Shown here piece after piece: positions 41,882 to 53,615 of a DNA stretch of 64,000 nt. The notes under the pieces were generated by a model. The model was not told where the DNA came from, did not search any database, and worked only from the letters and a program-made list of their open reading frames with translations. The DNA comes from Sulfuritalea sp. (lineage in GTDB: Bacteria; Pseudomonadota; Gammaproteobacteria; Burkholderiales; Rhodocyclaceae): NCBI GenBank assembly GCA_030247575.1, contig JAOTRV010000013.1:1-64000 (forward strand), read 5' to 3'. A program made the translations under genes and the position numbers. Positions within the stretch are counted from its first letter, which is position 1, and each line of letters begins with the position of its first letter.

Positions 41882-44004
41882 GAGTCGCGCTGGCGGTATT
41901 CGCGGCGCTCGGCGCGATCATGCTGTTCCTGCTCGCGTCGGCGTCGGCCAATACGGCGCTGTTCGCCGAGCACTATGCCTGGCTGCTGGCGATCAACGGC
42001 GTCGCCGCCGTCGCACTGCTGGTGCTGGTTGCCCTGCAGTTGCGGCGCCTGCGCCGCGATTTCAGGCGCGGCGTGTTCGGCTCGCGCCTCAAGTTCCGCC
42101 TGCTGCTGATGCTCTCGCTGATGGCGGTGCTGCCCGGCGCGCTGGTGTATGGCGTGTCGATGCAGTTCGCGGTGAAGAGCATCGATTCCTGGTTCGACGT
42201 GCGCGTCGATACCGCCCTGGAGGGCGGCCTCAATCTGGGGCGCAGCGTGCTCGAAAGCCTGCAGGCCGATTTGCTGACGAAAGCCCGTGACGCGGCGCTG
42301 GACCTGGGCGACGATGCCTTCGTCGGCCCGAGCCGGCTCAACCGCCTGCGCGAACGGGCCGGGGCGCAGACCGCGACCCTGCTGACGCTCTCCGGCCAGG
42401 TGCTCGGCAGCAGTTCGGGGGCGCTGGGTGACCTGATGCCTTCGGTGCCGCCGCCCGCCCAATTGCGCGCAGCGCGCAGCGGGCGCGGCCTGGCGACGAT
42501 CGGCGACGCCGACGGCGGCGGCCTGATGGTGCGCGCCCTGGCGCCGGTGACCGGCGGCGGCCTCAGTCTCGATCCGCGCATCCTGCAACTGACGCTCGCG
42601 GTGCCGGAATCGATTGCCGCCAGCGCCAGAAGCGTCGAGGCGGCGCATCGCGACTATCAGGAACTGCAGCTCGGGCGCACGGGCCTCAAGCGCATCTACA
42701 CGCTGACCCTGACGCTGGCCCTGCTGCTCGCGCTGTTCGCCGCGATCGCGCTGGCTTTCTTTCTCGCCGAACGGCTGGCGCGGCCGCTGCTGATCCTGGC
42801 CGAAGGCACGCAGGCCGTGGCCAGCGGCGACTACACGCCGCGCGCTACGGTCGAGGCCTCGGATGAAATGGGCGTGCTGACGCACTCCTTCAACAGCATG
42901 ACGCACCAGTTGAGCGAGGCGCGCGTGCAGGCCGAGCATCACCGGCAGGAGATGGAGGCGGCGCAGGCCTATCTGGAATCGGTGCTGGCGAACCTGTCGG
43001 CCGGCGTGCTGGCCTTCGACCTGCGCTTTCGCCTGCGCGCGGCGAATCGTGGCGCGCAGGCGATCCTCGGCGATGATCTCTCCGGCTTCGAACAGACGCG
43101 CCTGCAGGACTGGCCGCGCCACGAAGCGCTGGCCGGGGCGATTCTCGGCGGTTTCGCGCAACGCGGCGACGAATGGCAGGAACAGCTCGAAATCGCGCGC
43201 CCGGACGGCATGCCGCAGGCCTTGCTGGTGCGCGGCACGGCACTGCCGGCAGCGGGCGGCGGCGGCTATGTGGTGGTGTTCGACGACATCACGCGGCTGA
43301 TTGCCGCGCAGCGCTCCGCGGCCTGGGGCGAAGTGGCGCAGCGCCTTGCGCACGAAATCAAGAATCCGCTGACGCCGATCCAGCTTTCCGCCGAGCGGCT
43401 GCAACTCAAGCTGGCCGACCAGCTGACGGGCGCCTCGCGGGAGTTGCTCGATCGTGCGACGCAGACCATCGTCAATCAGGTCGAGGCGATGAAGAACATG
43501 GTCAACGACTTCCGCGACTACGCGCGCACGCCGCTGCCGGAACTGGCCGCCGTCGATCTGCAGGCCCTGCTCGGCGAAGTCCTCGGCCTCTATGAGAATT
43601 CGCAGGCCGTCATCGCCGCGGCGCCAGCGCCGACTTCTGCGCCCCTGCCGCCGGTGCTGGCCGACGCCAACCAGTTGCGTCAGGTGCTGCACAACGTGCT
43701 GACCAACGCGCAGGATGCGCTTGCCGAGACGGCGGACGCGCGCATCACGATCGCCGCGACGCAGGAAGGATCGCGCGCGCGGCTCACGGTGGCCGACAAC
43801 GGCCCGGGATTTCCGGCGCAGATTCTTTCCCGCGCCTTCGAGCCCTATGTCACCACCAAGTCGAGGGGCACCGGGCTGGGGCTGGCGATCGTGAAGAAAA
43901 TAGTGGATGACCACGGCGGCGAGATTCGCCTGGCGAACAATCATGGCGGTGAGGTCAGCATCTGGCTGCCGCTGGCAACGCCGGATGCGGCAAAGGGAGT
44001 TTAG
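41878..44004 (+). CDS. NtrY-like membrane sensor histidine kinase
   Basis: 708 residues. Two N-terminal helices (about 5-60), a further helix near 75-97, a periplasmic sensor region to about 275, another helix (LTLALLLALFAAIALAFFLAERLARPLLILAEGTQ) leading to HAMP, a PAS domain (YLESVLANLSAGVLAFDLRFRLRAANRGAQ), H-box LAHEIKNPLTPIQLSAERL, then N box, DNGPGF and GTGLGLAIV of the ATPase. It should phosphorylate the response regulator encoded next. Signals for NtrY kinases include nitrogen, redox and envelope state; none is fixed here. Confidence 0.92.
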   Translation: MRVALAVFAALGAIMLFLLASASANTALFAEHYAWLLAINGVAAVALLVLVALQLRRLRRDFRRGVFGSRLKFRLLLMLSLMAVLPGALVYGVSMQFAVKSIDSWFDVRVDTALEGGLNLGRSVLESLQADLLTKARDAALDLGDDAFVGPSRLNRLRERAGAQTATLLTLSGQVLGSSSGALGDLMPSVPPPAQLRAARSGRGLATIGDADGGGLMVRALAPVTGGGLSLDPRILQLTLAVPESIAASARSVEAAHRDYQELQLGRTGLKRIYTLTLTLALLLALFAAIALAFFLAERLARPLLILAEGTQAVASGDYTPRATVEASDEMGVLTHSFNSMTHQLSEARVQAEHHRQEMEAAQAYLESVLANLSAGVLAFDLRFRLRAANRGAQAILGDDLSGFEQTRLQDWPRHEALAGAILGGFAQRGDEWQEQLEIARPDGMPQALLVRGTALPAAGGGGYVVVFDDITRLIAAQRSAAWGEVAQRLAHEIKNPLTPIQLSAERLQLKLADQLTGASRELLDRATQTIVNQVEAMKNMVNDFRDYARTPLPELAAVDLQALLGEVLGLYENSQAVIAAAPAPTSAPLPPVLADANQLRQVLHNVLTNAQDALAETADARITIAATQEGSRARLTVADNGPGFPAQILSRAFEPYVTTKSRGTGLGLAIVKKIVDDHGGEIRLANNHGGEVSIWLPLATPDAAKGV

Positions 44005-44008
44005 GGAA

Positions 44009-45244
44009 ATGCCGAAGATACTGGTGGTCGACGACGAAATCGGGATACGCGAGCTGCTCTCGGAAATTTTGCGCGACGAGGGTCACGACGTTCAGCTCGC
44101 GGAAAACGCCGCGGCGGCACGTTCGGCGCGCGAGGCGGGGCGGCCCGACATGGTGCTGCTCGACATCTGGATGCCCGATACCGATGGCATCACGCTGCTC
44201 AAGGAATGGGCGGGCAACGGCCAGCTCAACATGCCGGTGGTGATGATGTCGGGCCATGCCACGATCGACACGGCAGTGGAGGCGACGCGGATCGGCGCCC
44301 TGGATTTCCTGGAAAAGCCGATCGGCATGCAGAAGCTGCTGGCGGCGGTGAAGAAGGCGCTCGAGCGCAGCGCGCGTCACGTCGGCGGCGGCCTGTCGCT
44401 GGGCGCCTTCGCGCGCCCCGGCCCGCTGCGCGACCTCAAGCGGCGGCTGGACCAGGTGCTGGCCAAGAGCCCGCTGCTGGTGCTGCGCGCCGCGCCCGGC
44501 GGCATCGTCGAACTGGTGGCGCGCACGGCGCAGGTCGCCGGCAAGCCGTGGGTCGATCTGGCCCACGATTCGAATCCCCTGAGCGTCGAAGTGCTGCAGC
44601 GCGTCGCCGGCGGCGTGCTCTGGTGCGAGGAGCTGGCCCGCCTGACGCGGCTGCAGCAGAAGAACCTGCTGTTCGCCGCCGAACGCCTCGACCGCTACAG
44701 CCTGCGCCTGGTGGCGGCGACCACGCACAGCAGCGCCGAGCTGGTCGCCTTGGGCTGGGAAGAGGCGGCGCTGGCGCGCCTGTTCGAAACCGGGCTCGGC
44801 GTGCCCAGCCTGGCCGAACTCAAGGACGAAGTGCCGGACATCGCCGCGCATCTGCTGACACAGCTGATGGAAAGCGACGAGGTCCCGCTGCGGCGGTTTT
44901 CCAGCGCCGCGCTCAACGCCCTGCGCCAGCATGCCTGGGGCGGCGGCTATGCCGAGCTCAAGGGCGCGGTGAAGTCGCTGGCGCTGGCCAGCCTGGGCGA
45001 GGAAATCGGCGAAGACGAGGTGCTGCAGCTGCTGGCGCCGGCCGGAGAACCGGCGCTGGCGCCGACGGGCCTGGCGCCGGACGTGATCGACCTGCCCTTG
45101 CGCGAGGCGCGCGAAGCCTTCGAGCGCATGTACTTCGCCTACCACCTGGCCAAGGACGGCGGCAACATGACGCGTCTGGCGGAAAAGACCGGGCTGGAGC
45201 GCACGCATTTGTATCGCAAACTCAAGGATCTGGGGCTGCGCTGA
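44009..45244 (+). CDS. NtrX-like response regulator with degenerate AAA+ domain
   Basis: 411 residues from the ATG at 44009 (GGGAAA region upstream). Receiver domain at 1-120: ILVVDDEIGIREL, phosphorylatable Asp in DMVLLDIWMPDTDG, MMSGHATIDTAVEA, FLEKPI. The middle keeps the layout of a sigma-54 activator but has neither a Walker A GxxGxGK(S/T) nor GAFTGA. The C-terminus is a Fis-type HTH (MTRLAEKTGLERTHLYRKLKDLGL). It probably binds DNA without activating sigma-54 polymerase. Start of trkA overlaps its stop. Confidence 0.9.
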   Translation: MPKILVVDDEIGIRELLSEILRDEGHDVQLAENAAAARSAREAGRPDMVLLDIWMPDTDGITLLKEWAGNGQLNMPVVMMSGHATIDTAVEATRIGALDFLEKPIGMQKLLAAVKKALERSARHVGGGLSLGAFARPGPLRDLKRRLDQVLAKSPLLVLRAAPGGIVELVARTAQVAGKPWVDLAHDSNPLSVEVLQRVAGGVLWCEELARLTRLQQKNLLFAAERLDRYSLRLVAATTHSSAELVALGWEEAALARLFETGLGVPSLAELKDEVPDIAAHLLTQLMESDEVPLRRFSSAALNALRQHAWGGGYAELKGAVKSLALASLGEEIGEDEVLQLLAPAGEPALAPTGLAPDVIDLPLREAREAFERMYFAYHLAKDGGNMTRLAEKTGLERTHLYRKLKDLGLR

Positions 45245-46671
45245 TGAGAATCGTCATCCTCGGCGCCGGCCAGGTCGGCGCCTCCGTCGCCGAGGCGCTG
45301 GCCTCGGAAACCAACGACGTCACCATCGTCGACCAGAACAGTTCCAGTCTCGCGCAACTGGCCGATCGCCTCGATGTGCGCACGGTGACCGGCAACGCGG
45401 CCCTGCCCTCGGTGCTGCGCAACGCCGGCATCGAGGATGCCGAAATGCTGGTGGCGGTGACGCAGTCGGACCAGACCAACCTGGTCGCCTGCAAGATCGC
45501 CCGCCACATGTTCAGCGTGCCGACGCGCATCGCACGCCTGCGCGGTGCGGATTTCCTTGCCGACGAAGCGCTGCTGGCCGACGACATGTTTGCCGTCAGC
45601 CACGCGATTTGTCCGGAACAGGAGATCACCGATTACATTGCCCGCCTGGTGGCATTTCCCGAAGCGCTGCAGGTGCTGGAATTCGCCGACGGCAGGGCGA
45701 CCCTGGTTTGCGTGCGCGCCTACGAAGGCGGCTTGCTGGTCGGCAAGCAGATCCAGTCGATGCGCGATCACCTGCCAGCGCAAGTCGATGCCCGCATCGT
45801 GGCGATTTTCCGCGAGCATCAGCCTGTCGACCCCACCGGCAGGACGGTGATCGAAGCCGGCGACGAGGTTTTTCTGCTCGCCGCCACCGAACATATCCGT
45901 CCGGTGCTGCGCGAGTTGCGGCGCATGCAGCAGCCGGTCAAGCGGATCATGATCGCCGGCGGCGGCAACATCGGCGCCCGCATCGCCGGCGCGCTGGAGA
46001 AGCATCACGAGGTCAAGGTCATCGAATGCGACGCACGTCGTGCCGAGACCATTGCCACGCGCTTCGAGGATGCCCTGGTGCTGTGCGGCGAGGCGACCGA
46101 CGAGAACGTGCTGGCGCAGGAAAACATCGACGAGATGGACATGTTCCTCGCTCTGACCAACGACGACGAAGACAACATCATGGCGGCCTCGCTGGCCAAG
46201 CGGCTGGGCTGCAAGCGTGTGCTGGCGCTGATCAACCGCCGCGCCTACGCCGACATGGTGCAGGGCGGGCCGATCGACATCGGTCTCTCGCCGGCGCAGG
46301 TCTCGATCGGCTCGCTGCTGACCTTCGTGCGCCACGGCGACGTGGCGCGAGTGCATAGCCTGCGCCGCGGCGCGGCCGAGGCGCTGGAACTGATCGTGCA
46401 TGGCGACCGCGACAGTTCGAAGGTGGTCGGCCGCCGCATTGAGGAACTTCCCGTGATCAAGGGCGCGCATATCGGCGCCATTCTGCGCAAGGGGCCGCCG
46501 AAGATGGCGCTGAAGGATGGCATCCCGGTGACGGTGTCGGGCGACGAGGTCATCATCCCGCATCACGACACGGTGATCGAGGCCGGCGATCATGTCGTGG
46601 TGTTCTGCACGCGCAAGGCGCAGATACCGCAGGTGGAAAAGCTGTTCCAGGTCGGCGTCAATTTCTTCTGA
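45244..46671 (+). CDS. trkA: Trk system potassium uptake regulator TrkA
   Basis: 475 residues; the ATG shares a base with the NtrX stop. Two RCK halves, each with a Rossmann motif: ILGAGQVGASVAEAL near 4-18 and IAGGGNIGARIAGAL near 237-251, each followed by a TrkA_C domain. Cytoplasmic NAD+/ATP-binding subunit that gates the TrkH channel encoded next. The ntrYX-trkAH order suggests linked expression of K+ uptake with the two-component system. Confidence 0.96.
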   Translation: MRIVILGAGQVGASVAEALASETNDVTIVDQNSSSLAQLADRLDVRTVTGNAALPSVLRNAGIEDAEMLVAVTQSDQTNLVACKIARHMFSVPTRIARLRGADFLADEALLADDMFAVSHAICPEQEITDYIARLVAFPEALQVLEFADGRATLVCVRAYEGGLLVGKQIQSMRDHLPAQVDARIVAIFREHQPVDPTGRTVIEAGDEVFLLAATEHIRPVLRELRRMQQPVKRIMIAGGGNIGARIAGALEKHHEVKVIECDARRAETIATRFEDALVLCGEATDENVLAQENIDEMDMFLALTNDDEDNIMAASLAKRLGCKRVLALINRRAYADMVQGGPIDIGLSPAQVSIGSLLTFVRHGDVARVHSLRRGAAEALELIVHGDRDSSKVVGRRIEELPVIKGAHIGAILRKGPPKMALKDGIPVTVSGDEVIIPHHDTVIEAGDHVVVFCTRKAQIPQVEKLFQVGVNFF

Positions 46672-46681
46672 GCGGCTGATC

Positions 46682-48136
46682 ATGGAACGCTACTACCCGG
46701 TGGTTCGCGTCTTCGGCGTGCTGCTGATGGGCTTTGCGCTCGCCATGCTGGTGCCGCTGGCGGTTTCCTGGTCGCTGCACGACGGCGCCGAATCGGCCTA
46801 CGACGAAGCCTTCCTGCTTACTTTCGTCACCGGCGCGGCGCTGTGGTGGACGGCGCGTCACGAGAAGCGCGAACTCAAGGTGCGCGACGGCTTTCTCATG
46901 GTGGTCATGGTCTGGTCGCTGTTGCCGGTGTTTGCCGGGCTGCCGCTGATCCTGCATCTCGGCGTATCCTTCACCGACGCCTACTTCGAGGCGATGTCGG
47001 GGCTGACCACTACCGGCTCGACCGTGTTGTCGAATCTCGACACGCTGCCGCCATCGATCAATCTCTGGCGCGGCATGATGGTCTGGCTCGGCGGCATGGG
47101 CCTGATCGTGCTAGCCGTGGCCGTGCTGCCGCTGCTCGGCATCGGCGGCCGGCAGATGTTCAAGGCCGAGACGCCGGGGCCGATGAAGGACTCGCAGCTG
47201 ACGCCGCGCATGGCGCAGACCGCCAAGGGGCTCTGGGCCGTCTATGCGGGTGTGACCGTGCTGTGCATTTTCAGCTTGCGCTGGGCCGGCATGAGCTGGT
47301 TCGACGCCGTGATGCATGCCTTCACCACCATGGGGCTGGGCGGATTTTCCAGTCACGATGCGAGTTTCGGCCACTGGAATTCGCCGCTCATCGAGGCCAT
47401 CGTCATCATCTTCATGCTGGCTGCCGGCATGAACTTCGCGACCATGTTTCTGGCCCTGCACGGCCGCTCCATCCAGCCCTACCTGCGCGACCCGGAGGCG
47501 CGCTGGTTTCTCGGCGTGACGCTGGCCAGCGTGCTCGGCATCGCGATTTACCTGTGGGCAAAGGGCACCTATCCGGAGTTCCTGACCGCCCTGCGCCACG
47601 CGGCCTTCAACGTGGTGTCGATCGCCACCACCACGGGCTATGCCAGCGTGGACTACAACCTGTGGCCGTTCTTTGCTCCATTGTGGATGCTGTTCCTGTG
47701 CAGCTTCGCCACCAGCGCCGGCTCGACCGGCGGCGGCATCAAGATGATCCGCGCCATCATCCTCTACAAGCAGGTGTATCGCGAGCTGATGCGCGCGATG
47801 CACCCGAGCGTGGTCTGGCCCGTGCGCGTCGGCGGCGATCCGGTGCCGCAGAACATCCTGTTCGCGGTGCTGGCGTTCGGCTTTGTCTACATGGTCAGCA
47901 TCGTCTCGATGACCCTCGTCATGTCCCTCTCCGGCCTCGAAATCGTTACCGCGTTCTCCGCCGTGGTCGCCAGCATCAACAACACCGGGCCGGGGCTGAA
48001 CCAGGTCGGTCCGGCAACCACCTATGAAATCCTCACCGATTTCCAGACCTGGGTATGCACCTTCGCCATGTTGCTCGGCCGCCTGGAGATATTCACCCTG
48101 CTGGTGGTGCTGACGCCGGCCTTCTGGCGGCGCTAG
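46682..48136 (+). CDS. trkH: Trk system potassium uptake membrane protein TrkH/TrkG
   Basis: 484 residues, about ten to twelve helices. The four P-loop filters are recognisable: AMSGLTTTGSTVL, AFTTMGLGGFSSHD, SIATTTGYASVD and SASINNTGPGLNQ-type at SINNTGPGL. SAGSTGGGIKM is the gating loop region. K+ channel subunit controlled by TrkA. Starts 10 nt after trkA. Confidence 0.95.
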   Translation: MERYYPVVRVFGVLLMGFALAMLVPLAVSWSLHDGAESAYDEAFLLTFVTGAALWWTARHEKRELKVRDGFLMVVMVWSLLPVFAGLPLILHLGVSFTDAYFEAMSGLTTTGSTVLSNLDTLPPSINLWRGMMVWLGGMGLIVLAVAVLPLLGIGGRQMFKAETPGPMKDSQLTPRMAQTAKGLWAVYAGVTVLCIFSLRWAGMSWFDAVMHAFTTMGLGGFSSHDASFGHWNSPLIEAIVIIFMLAAGMNFATMFLALHGRSIQPYLRDPEARWFLGVTLASVLGIAIYLWAKGTYPEFLTALRHAAFNVVSIATTTGYASVDYNLWPFFAPLWMLFLCSFATSAGSTGGGIKMIRAIILYKQVYRELMRAMHPSVVWPVRVGGDPVPQNILFAVLAFGFVYMVSIVSMTLVMSLSGLEIVTAFSAVVASINNTGPGLNQVGPATTYEILTDFQTWVCTFAMLLGRLEIFTLLVVLTPAFWRR

Positions 48137-48248
48137 GCGCCGAATGCCAGGCCCCGGTGCTGGGCGTGAGCGCACCCGGCGTGGCGGCGATTTCGCGTAG
48201 CGGGCAGGCAATGCGATAATTCGCCTTTGCCTCGCTGGATCGCATCTC

Positions 48249-49352
48249 ATGCCACACTCGACCCGCCCCAAGAACGATACTTTTTTGCGCGCGCTGCGGC
48301 GCGAACCCGTCGAGTACACGCCGGTATGGCTGATGCGCCAGGCGGGCCGCTATCTGCCCGAGTACAACGAGACGCGCCGCCGCGCCGGCAGCTTCCTCAA
48401 CCTGTGCAAGAACCCGCAGCTCGCCTGCGAAGTGACGCTGCAGCCGCTCTCGCGTTTCGAGCTCGATGCCGCCATCCTGTTTTCCGACATCCTGACCGTG
48501 CCCGACGCGATGGGTCTCGGCCTGTATTTCGCCGAAGGCGAGGGGCCGAAGTTCGAACGTCCCCTGCGCGAGGAATGGGCGATCCGCGACCTGACCGCCC
48601 CCGATCCCAATGTGCACCTGCGCTACGTGATGGATGCGGTGGTCGAGATCCGCCGTGCGCTGGCCGGCTCGGTACCGCTGATCGGTTTTTCCGGCAGTCC
48701 GTGGACCCTCGCCTGCTACATGGTCGAAGGCGGCTCCGGTTCGGCGACGGATTACCGCACGGTCAAGACCATGCTCTACGACCGCCCCGATCTCCTGCAC
48801 CACATCCTCGCCGTCACGGCGAAGGCGGTGACCGATTACCTCAATGCCCAGATCGAGTCCGGCGCGCAGGCGGTGATGATTTTCGATTCCTGGGGCGGCG
48901 CCTTGTCGCATGCGGCCTACCGCGAGTTCTCGCTGGAGTACATGCAGCGCATCATGAACGGCCTCAAGCGCAGCCACGACGGCGAGCGTGTTCCCTGCAT
49001 CGTGTTCACCAAGGGTGGCGGGCAGTGGCTGGAGGCGATCGCCGACATCGGCTGCGATGCGGTCGGCCTCGACTGGACCACCGATCTGGGCGAAGCGCGG
49101 CGACGCGTCGGCGCCCGTGTTGCATTGCAAGGCAATCTCGACCCGATGGCCTTGTTCGCGTCGCCGGACAAGATCGCGGCGGAAGCGCGGCGTGTGCTCG
49201 ACAGCTTCGGCGTTGACGCCGGCGGAAATAATTCCGGCGGCCATGTCTTCAATCTCGGACATGGAATCAATCAATTCACCCCGCCCGAGAACGTGAAAAT
49301 TCTGGTTGACACCGTGCACAGCCACAGCCGGCGCGGGTCCGCGCGAGGCTGA
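48249..49352 (+). CDS. hemE: Uroporphyrinogen decarboxylase
   Basis: 367 residues. The N-terminal signature [19 protein letters not shown] carries the conserved Arg residues; [27 protein letters not shown] and NLGHGI are further family motifs. It converts uroporphyrinogen III to coproporphyrinogen III in haem synthesis. A hemE-priA neighbourhood is common in betaproteobacteria. Confidence 0.97.
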   Translation: MPHSTRPKNDTFLRALRREPVEYTPVWLMRQAGRYLPEYNETRRRAGSFLNLCKNPQLACEVTLQPLSRFELDAAILFSDILTVPDAMGLGLYFAEGEGPKFERPLREEWAIRDLTAPDPNVHLRYVMDAVVEIRRALAGSVPLIGFSGSPWTLACYMVEGGSGSATDYRTVKTMLYDRPDLLHHILAVTAKAVTDYLNAQIESGAQAVMIFDSWGGALSHAAYREFSLEYMQRIMNGLKRSHDGERVPCIVFTKGGGQWLEAIADIGCDAVGLDWTTDLGEARRRVGARVALQGNLDPMALFASPDKIAAEARRVLDSFGVDAGGNNSGGHVFNLGHGINQFTPPENVKILVDTVHSHSRRGSARG

Positions 49353-49457
49353 TTTGGCGGCGGCCAACGGGGGTGCGGTTCGGGCCGCCTGCTCCCGTGA
49401 AAAAGGCCGTCTGGCAAGGCTTGCAGAGGGGGCGGAAAAATGCCTCCCGCCGTTGAC

Positions 49458-49657
49458 TTATGCACAGAAATGGGTCATTCAAGGAAAGCCCGGCCATTTG
49501 CTCGGGCCTTTTCGTTTCAAGTTCGCAACCTGTTGTTTTTGAACGATATTATGTTGTTCAAATATTGCGCAGAGGTGACAATCGCCTTGCCGGACGGTCA
49601 CTTAGGCAATTCCCCCGTCGCTTACTCACAAAGTTATCCACAGAATTTGTGGGTAAG
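49458..49657. other. AT-rich intergenic region with DnaA boxes, hemE-priA
   Basis: The 386-bp gap between hemE and priA contains two exact DnaA boxes of the TTATNCACA form, TTATGCACA (49458-49466) and TTATCCACA (49634-49642). The latter is the loop of a 12-bp inverted repeat, CTTACTCACAAA (49621-49632) / TTTGTGGGTAAG (49646-49657), whose arms contain two imperfect boxes, TTACTCACA and TTACCCACA (minus strand). The stretch 49530-49690 is clearly AT-rich. It may be a DnaA-controlled promoter for priA or a DnaA-titration site. Confidence 0.7.
49485..49517 (+). terminator. Probable terminator downstream of hemE
   Basis: AAAGCCCG (49485-49492) pairs with CGGGCCTTT (49503-49511) with one mismatch, followed by TTCGTTT. 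It lies 133 nt after hemE and before the AT-rich DnaA-box region. Confidence 0.55.
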
Positions 49658-49738
49658 CAATTTTGTCTTTTAAAGCAAGGAGTTGAGGGTTTATGCCAAG
49701 ACTTTGTCGAGCATTGGCCGGCAAGCATCTGACCTGAC

Positions 49739-51750
<2,012 letters not shown>

Positions 51751-51754
<4 letters not shown>

Positions 51755-52935
51755 AGCCGCCTGAGGAACCAGAACCAGCTCGCGGCCTGCAGCACCAGCA
51801 GGCCGCCGAAGCTCATCTGGTAGGCATCGCGCGCGGTATGGCCGGCGGCCTGCAAGGCATCCACGGCGCCGCCGAAGCCCCACTGGATGACGAAGGCGCC
51901 GATGAATACCATCAGGTTCAGCGCGGTGTTGACCCGTCCCGCCAGCGCGGGGTTGTAGTGGCCCTGCAGCAGCGCATAGGCCAGATTGCCGACCGAGAAG
52001 ACCATGCCGAAGAGGAACCACAGGGCTTCGCCCGGCCCGGTGCCCAGCACGATCAGCAAGGTGGCGAGCAGCCCGACGCCCATGCCGGCCTTCAGCAGCA
52101 GCAGCGGGCCGAGCCCGCGCGCGGCGAGCGGCGTCACGCCGAAGGCGATGCCGAGAAAGCCGATCAGCATGCCGCTGCCCATCAGCAGCAGATGGTGGGC
52201 AGCCGCCTCGCGCGGCAGGCCGGAGAAGTTCATCAGCCAGGGCACGGCCCACAGGCCCTGCAAGGCCAGAAAGCCGCCGATGATCAGCGTCGATTGCGGC
52301 GCATAGCGCCAGAAGGCGCGGCTGGCGAGTACTTCGCCGAGGCCGGCGAGCTGGCTGCGCAGCGATTCCTGCCGGCCGGCCGCGGTCTTTTCCGGGGTGC
52401 TGAAGATGCCGGCCGCGGCGGCGAGACCGGCCACGGCCAGCGCGACGAACACGGCGCGCCAGCCGAATTGCGGAATCGCCCAGGACAGCGGGGTCGATGC
52501 CGTCAGCGCGCCGAGGCCGCCGGCGGCCATGATGGCGGCATTGAGCGAGGCTTGCCGCTCGGAGCCGAACCACTGGCTGAAGGCCTTGAAGGACGCCATC
52601 AGGCAGGACGAGACGCCGAGCCCGATCAGCGCCCGCGCGACCGCCAGTTCGGTCAGCGAATTGCCGACGGCGAACAGCGCGCAGCCGGCGGCGGCGATCA
52701 GCAGCAGGAAGGCTTCGACGCGGCGCGGGCCGTAGCGGTCCAGCGCCAGTCCGAGAGGCAGCTGCACGGCGCCGAAGGCGAGCAGGTAGGCGCTGGTCAG
52801 CAGACCGAGGTCGGCGGCCGAGACGGCCAGCTCGCGCGTCAGCTCGGGCGCGATGACGGCATTGACGTTGCGCAGGAAGTAGGAGAAGTAATAGCCCGCG
52901 GCAAAGGGCAGAAACACGCGCAACCACAAGTTCAT
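51751..52935 (-). CDS. MFS transporter
   Basis: 394 residues with twelve helices. RNVNAVIAPELTRELAVSAADLGLLTSAYLLAFGAVQLPLGLALDRYGPRR is the loop 2-3 region of nitrate/nitrite-porter-like or oxalate/cyanate-type MFS proteins. Substrate unknown. Its ATG overlaps the stop of the MOSC gene (ATGA), so it belongs to the AsmA-ROK-MOSC-MFS group. Confidence 0.88.
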
Positions 52936-53615
52936 TCACTGCTCCCGTTGTTGCGCAGCCACTCGGCGCGCTGCATGAGTTTTCCCGTCCATTGCGGGTC
53001 GAGTCCGCTGGCATGGGCCAGCCGGAGCAGGGCCTCGATCGACGGCCGCGGCGCGTGGGTCACGCGCCAGAATTCGGCCAGCGTCACGGCGTCGGCCGGA
53101 CGCTCGACATGCTCCAGCGGCTCGCCCGCGGCGATCGCGCCCGTTTCGAGCACCCGGCAGTACCAGCCGGCAAGGCCGTGCCCGGCAATGAAGGCGGCGA
53201 CGCCCTCGCAGGCGGTGCGCGCGTCGATCTTCCAGCACGGCGTGCGCGGCTGCGAAACCTGGATGCGCGCGCTGCCGATGCGGAACACGTCGCCGATGCA
53301 TACATCATTCTCGGTCAGGCCGCGCGTGGAAATGTTCTCGCCGAGGCCGCCGGGCGCCAGATGCAGCGCCTCGGGAAACGCCGCCGCCAGGCGCGCGTAG
53401 TGCTCGGCCGGGTAGTGATGCAGCGCCTTGTGCACGCCGCCATGCGCCTGGCGATTGGCCTGGGTGTCGTCGACGAGGCCTTCCGCGCCCAGCGCGCAGC
53501 GGCCGTTCACCGGCCCCTTGACGATGGCGCTGCTGCGGCTGTCGCCGGCCAGCACGGCGACCCGGCCGGCGAACAGTCCGTCGATCGCGATGGGCGCGTT
53601 CAGGGCCATAGCCAT
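52932..53615 (-). CDS. MOSC domain protein (YiiM-like)
   Basis: 227 residues from the ATG at 53615 (an ATG two codons on is equally possible). VKGPVNGRCALGAEGLVDDTQANRQAHGGVHKALHHYPAEHY, LAPGGLGENISTRGLTENDVCIGD and VSQPRTPCWKIDART (conserved Cys) are the MOSC/YiiM core, with the 3-alpha domain at the C-terminus. YiiM-type proteins use molybdenum cofactor to reduce N-hydroxylated compounds. The start overlaps the ROK gene by 16 nt. Confidence 0.9.
   Translation of the reverse strand: MAMALNAPIAIDGLFAGRVAVLAGDSRSSAIVKGPVNGRCALGAEGLVDDTQANRQAHGGVHKALHHYPAEHYARLAAAFPEALHLAPGGLGENISTRGLTENDVCIGDVFRIGSARIQVSQPRTPCWKIDARTACEGVAAFIAGHGLAGWYCRVLETGAIAAGEPLEHVERPADAVTLAEFWRVTHAPRPSIEALLRLAHASGLDPQWTGKLMQRAEWLRNNGSSE

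Noticed and set aside
49458-49657. Calling the DnaA-box region the chromosomal origin
   Set aside because: No dnaA, dnaN, gidA or parA genes flank it and only two exact boxes are present; reported as a DnaA-box region instead.
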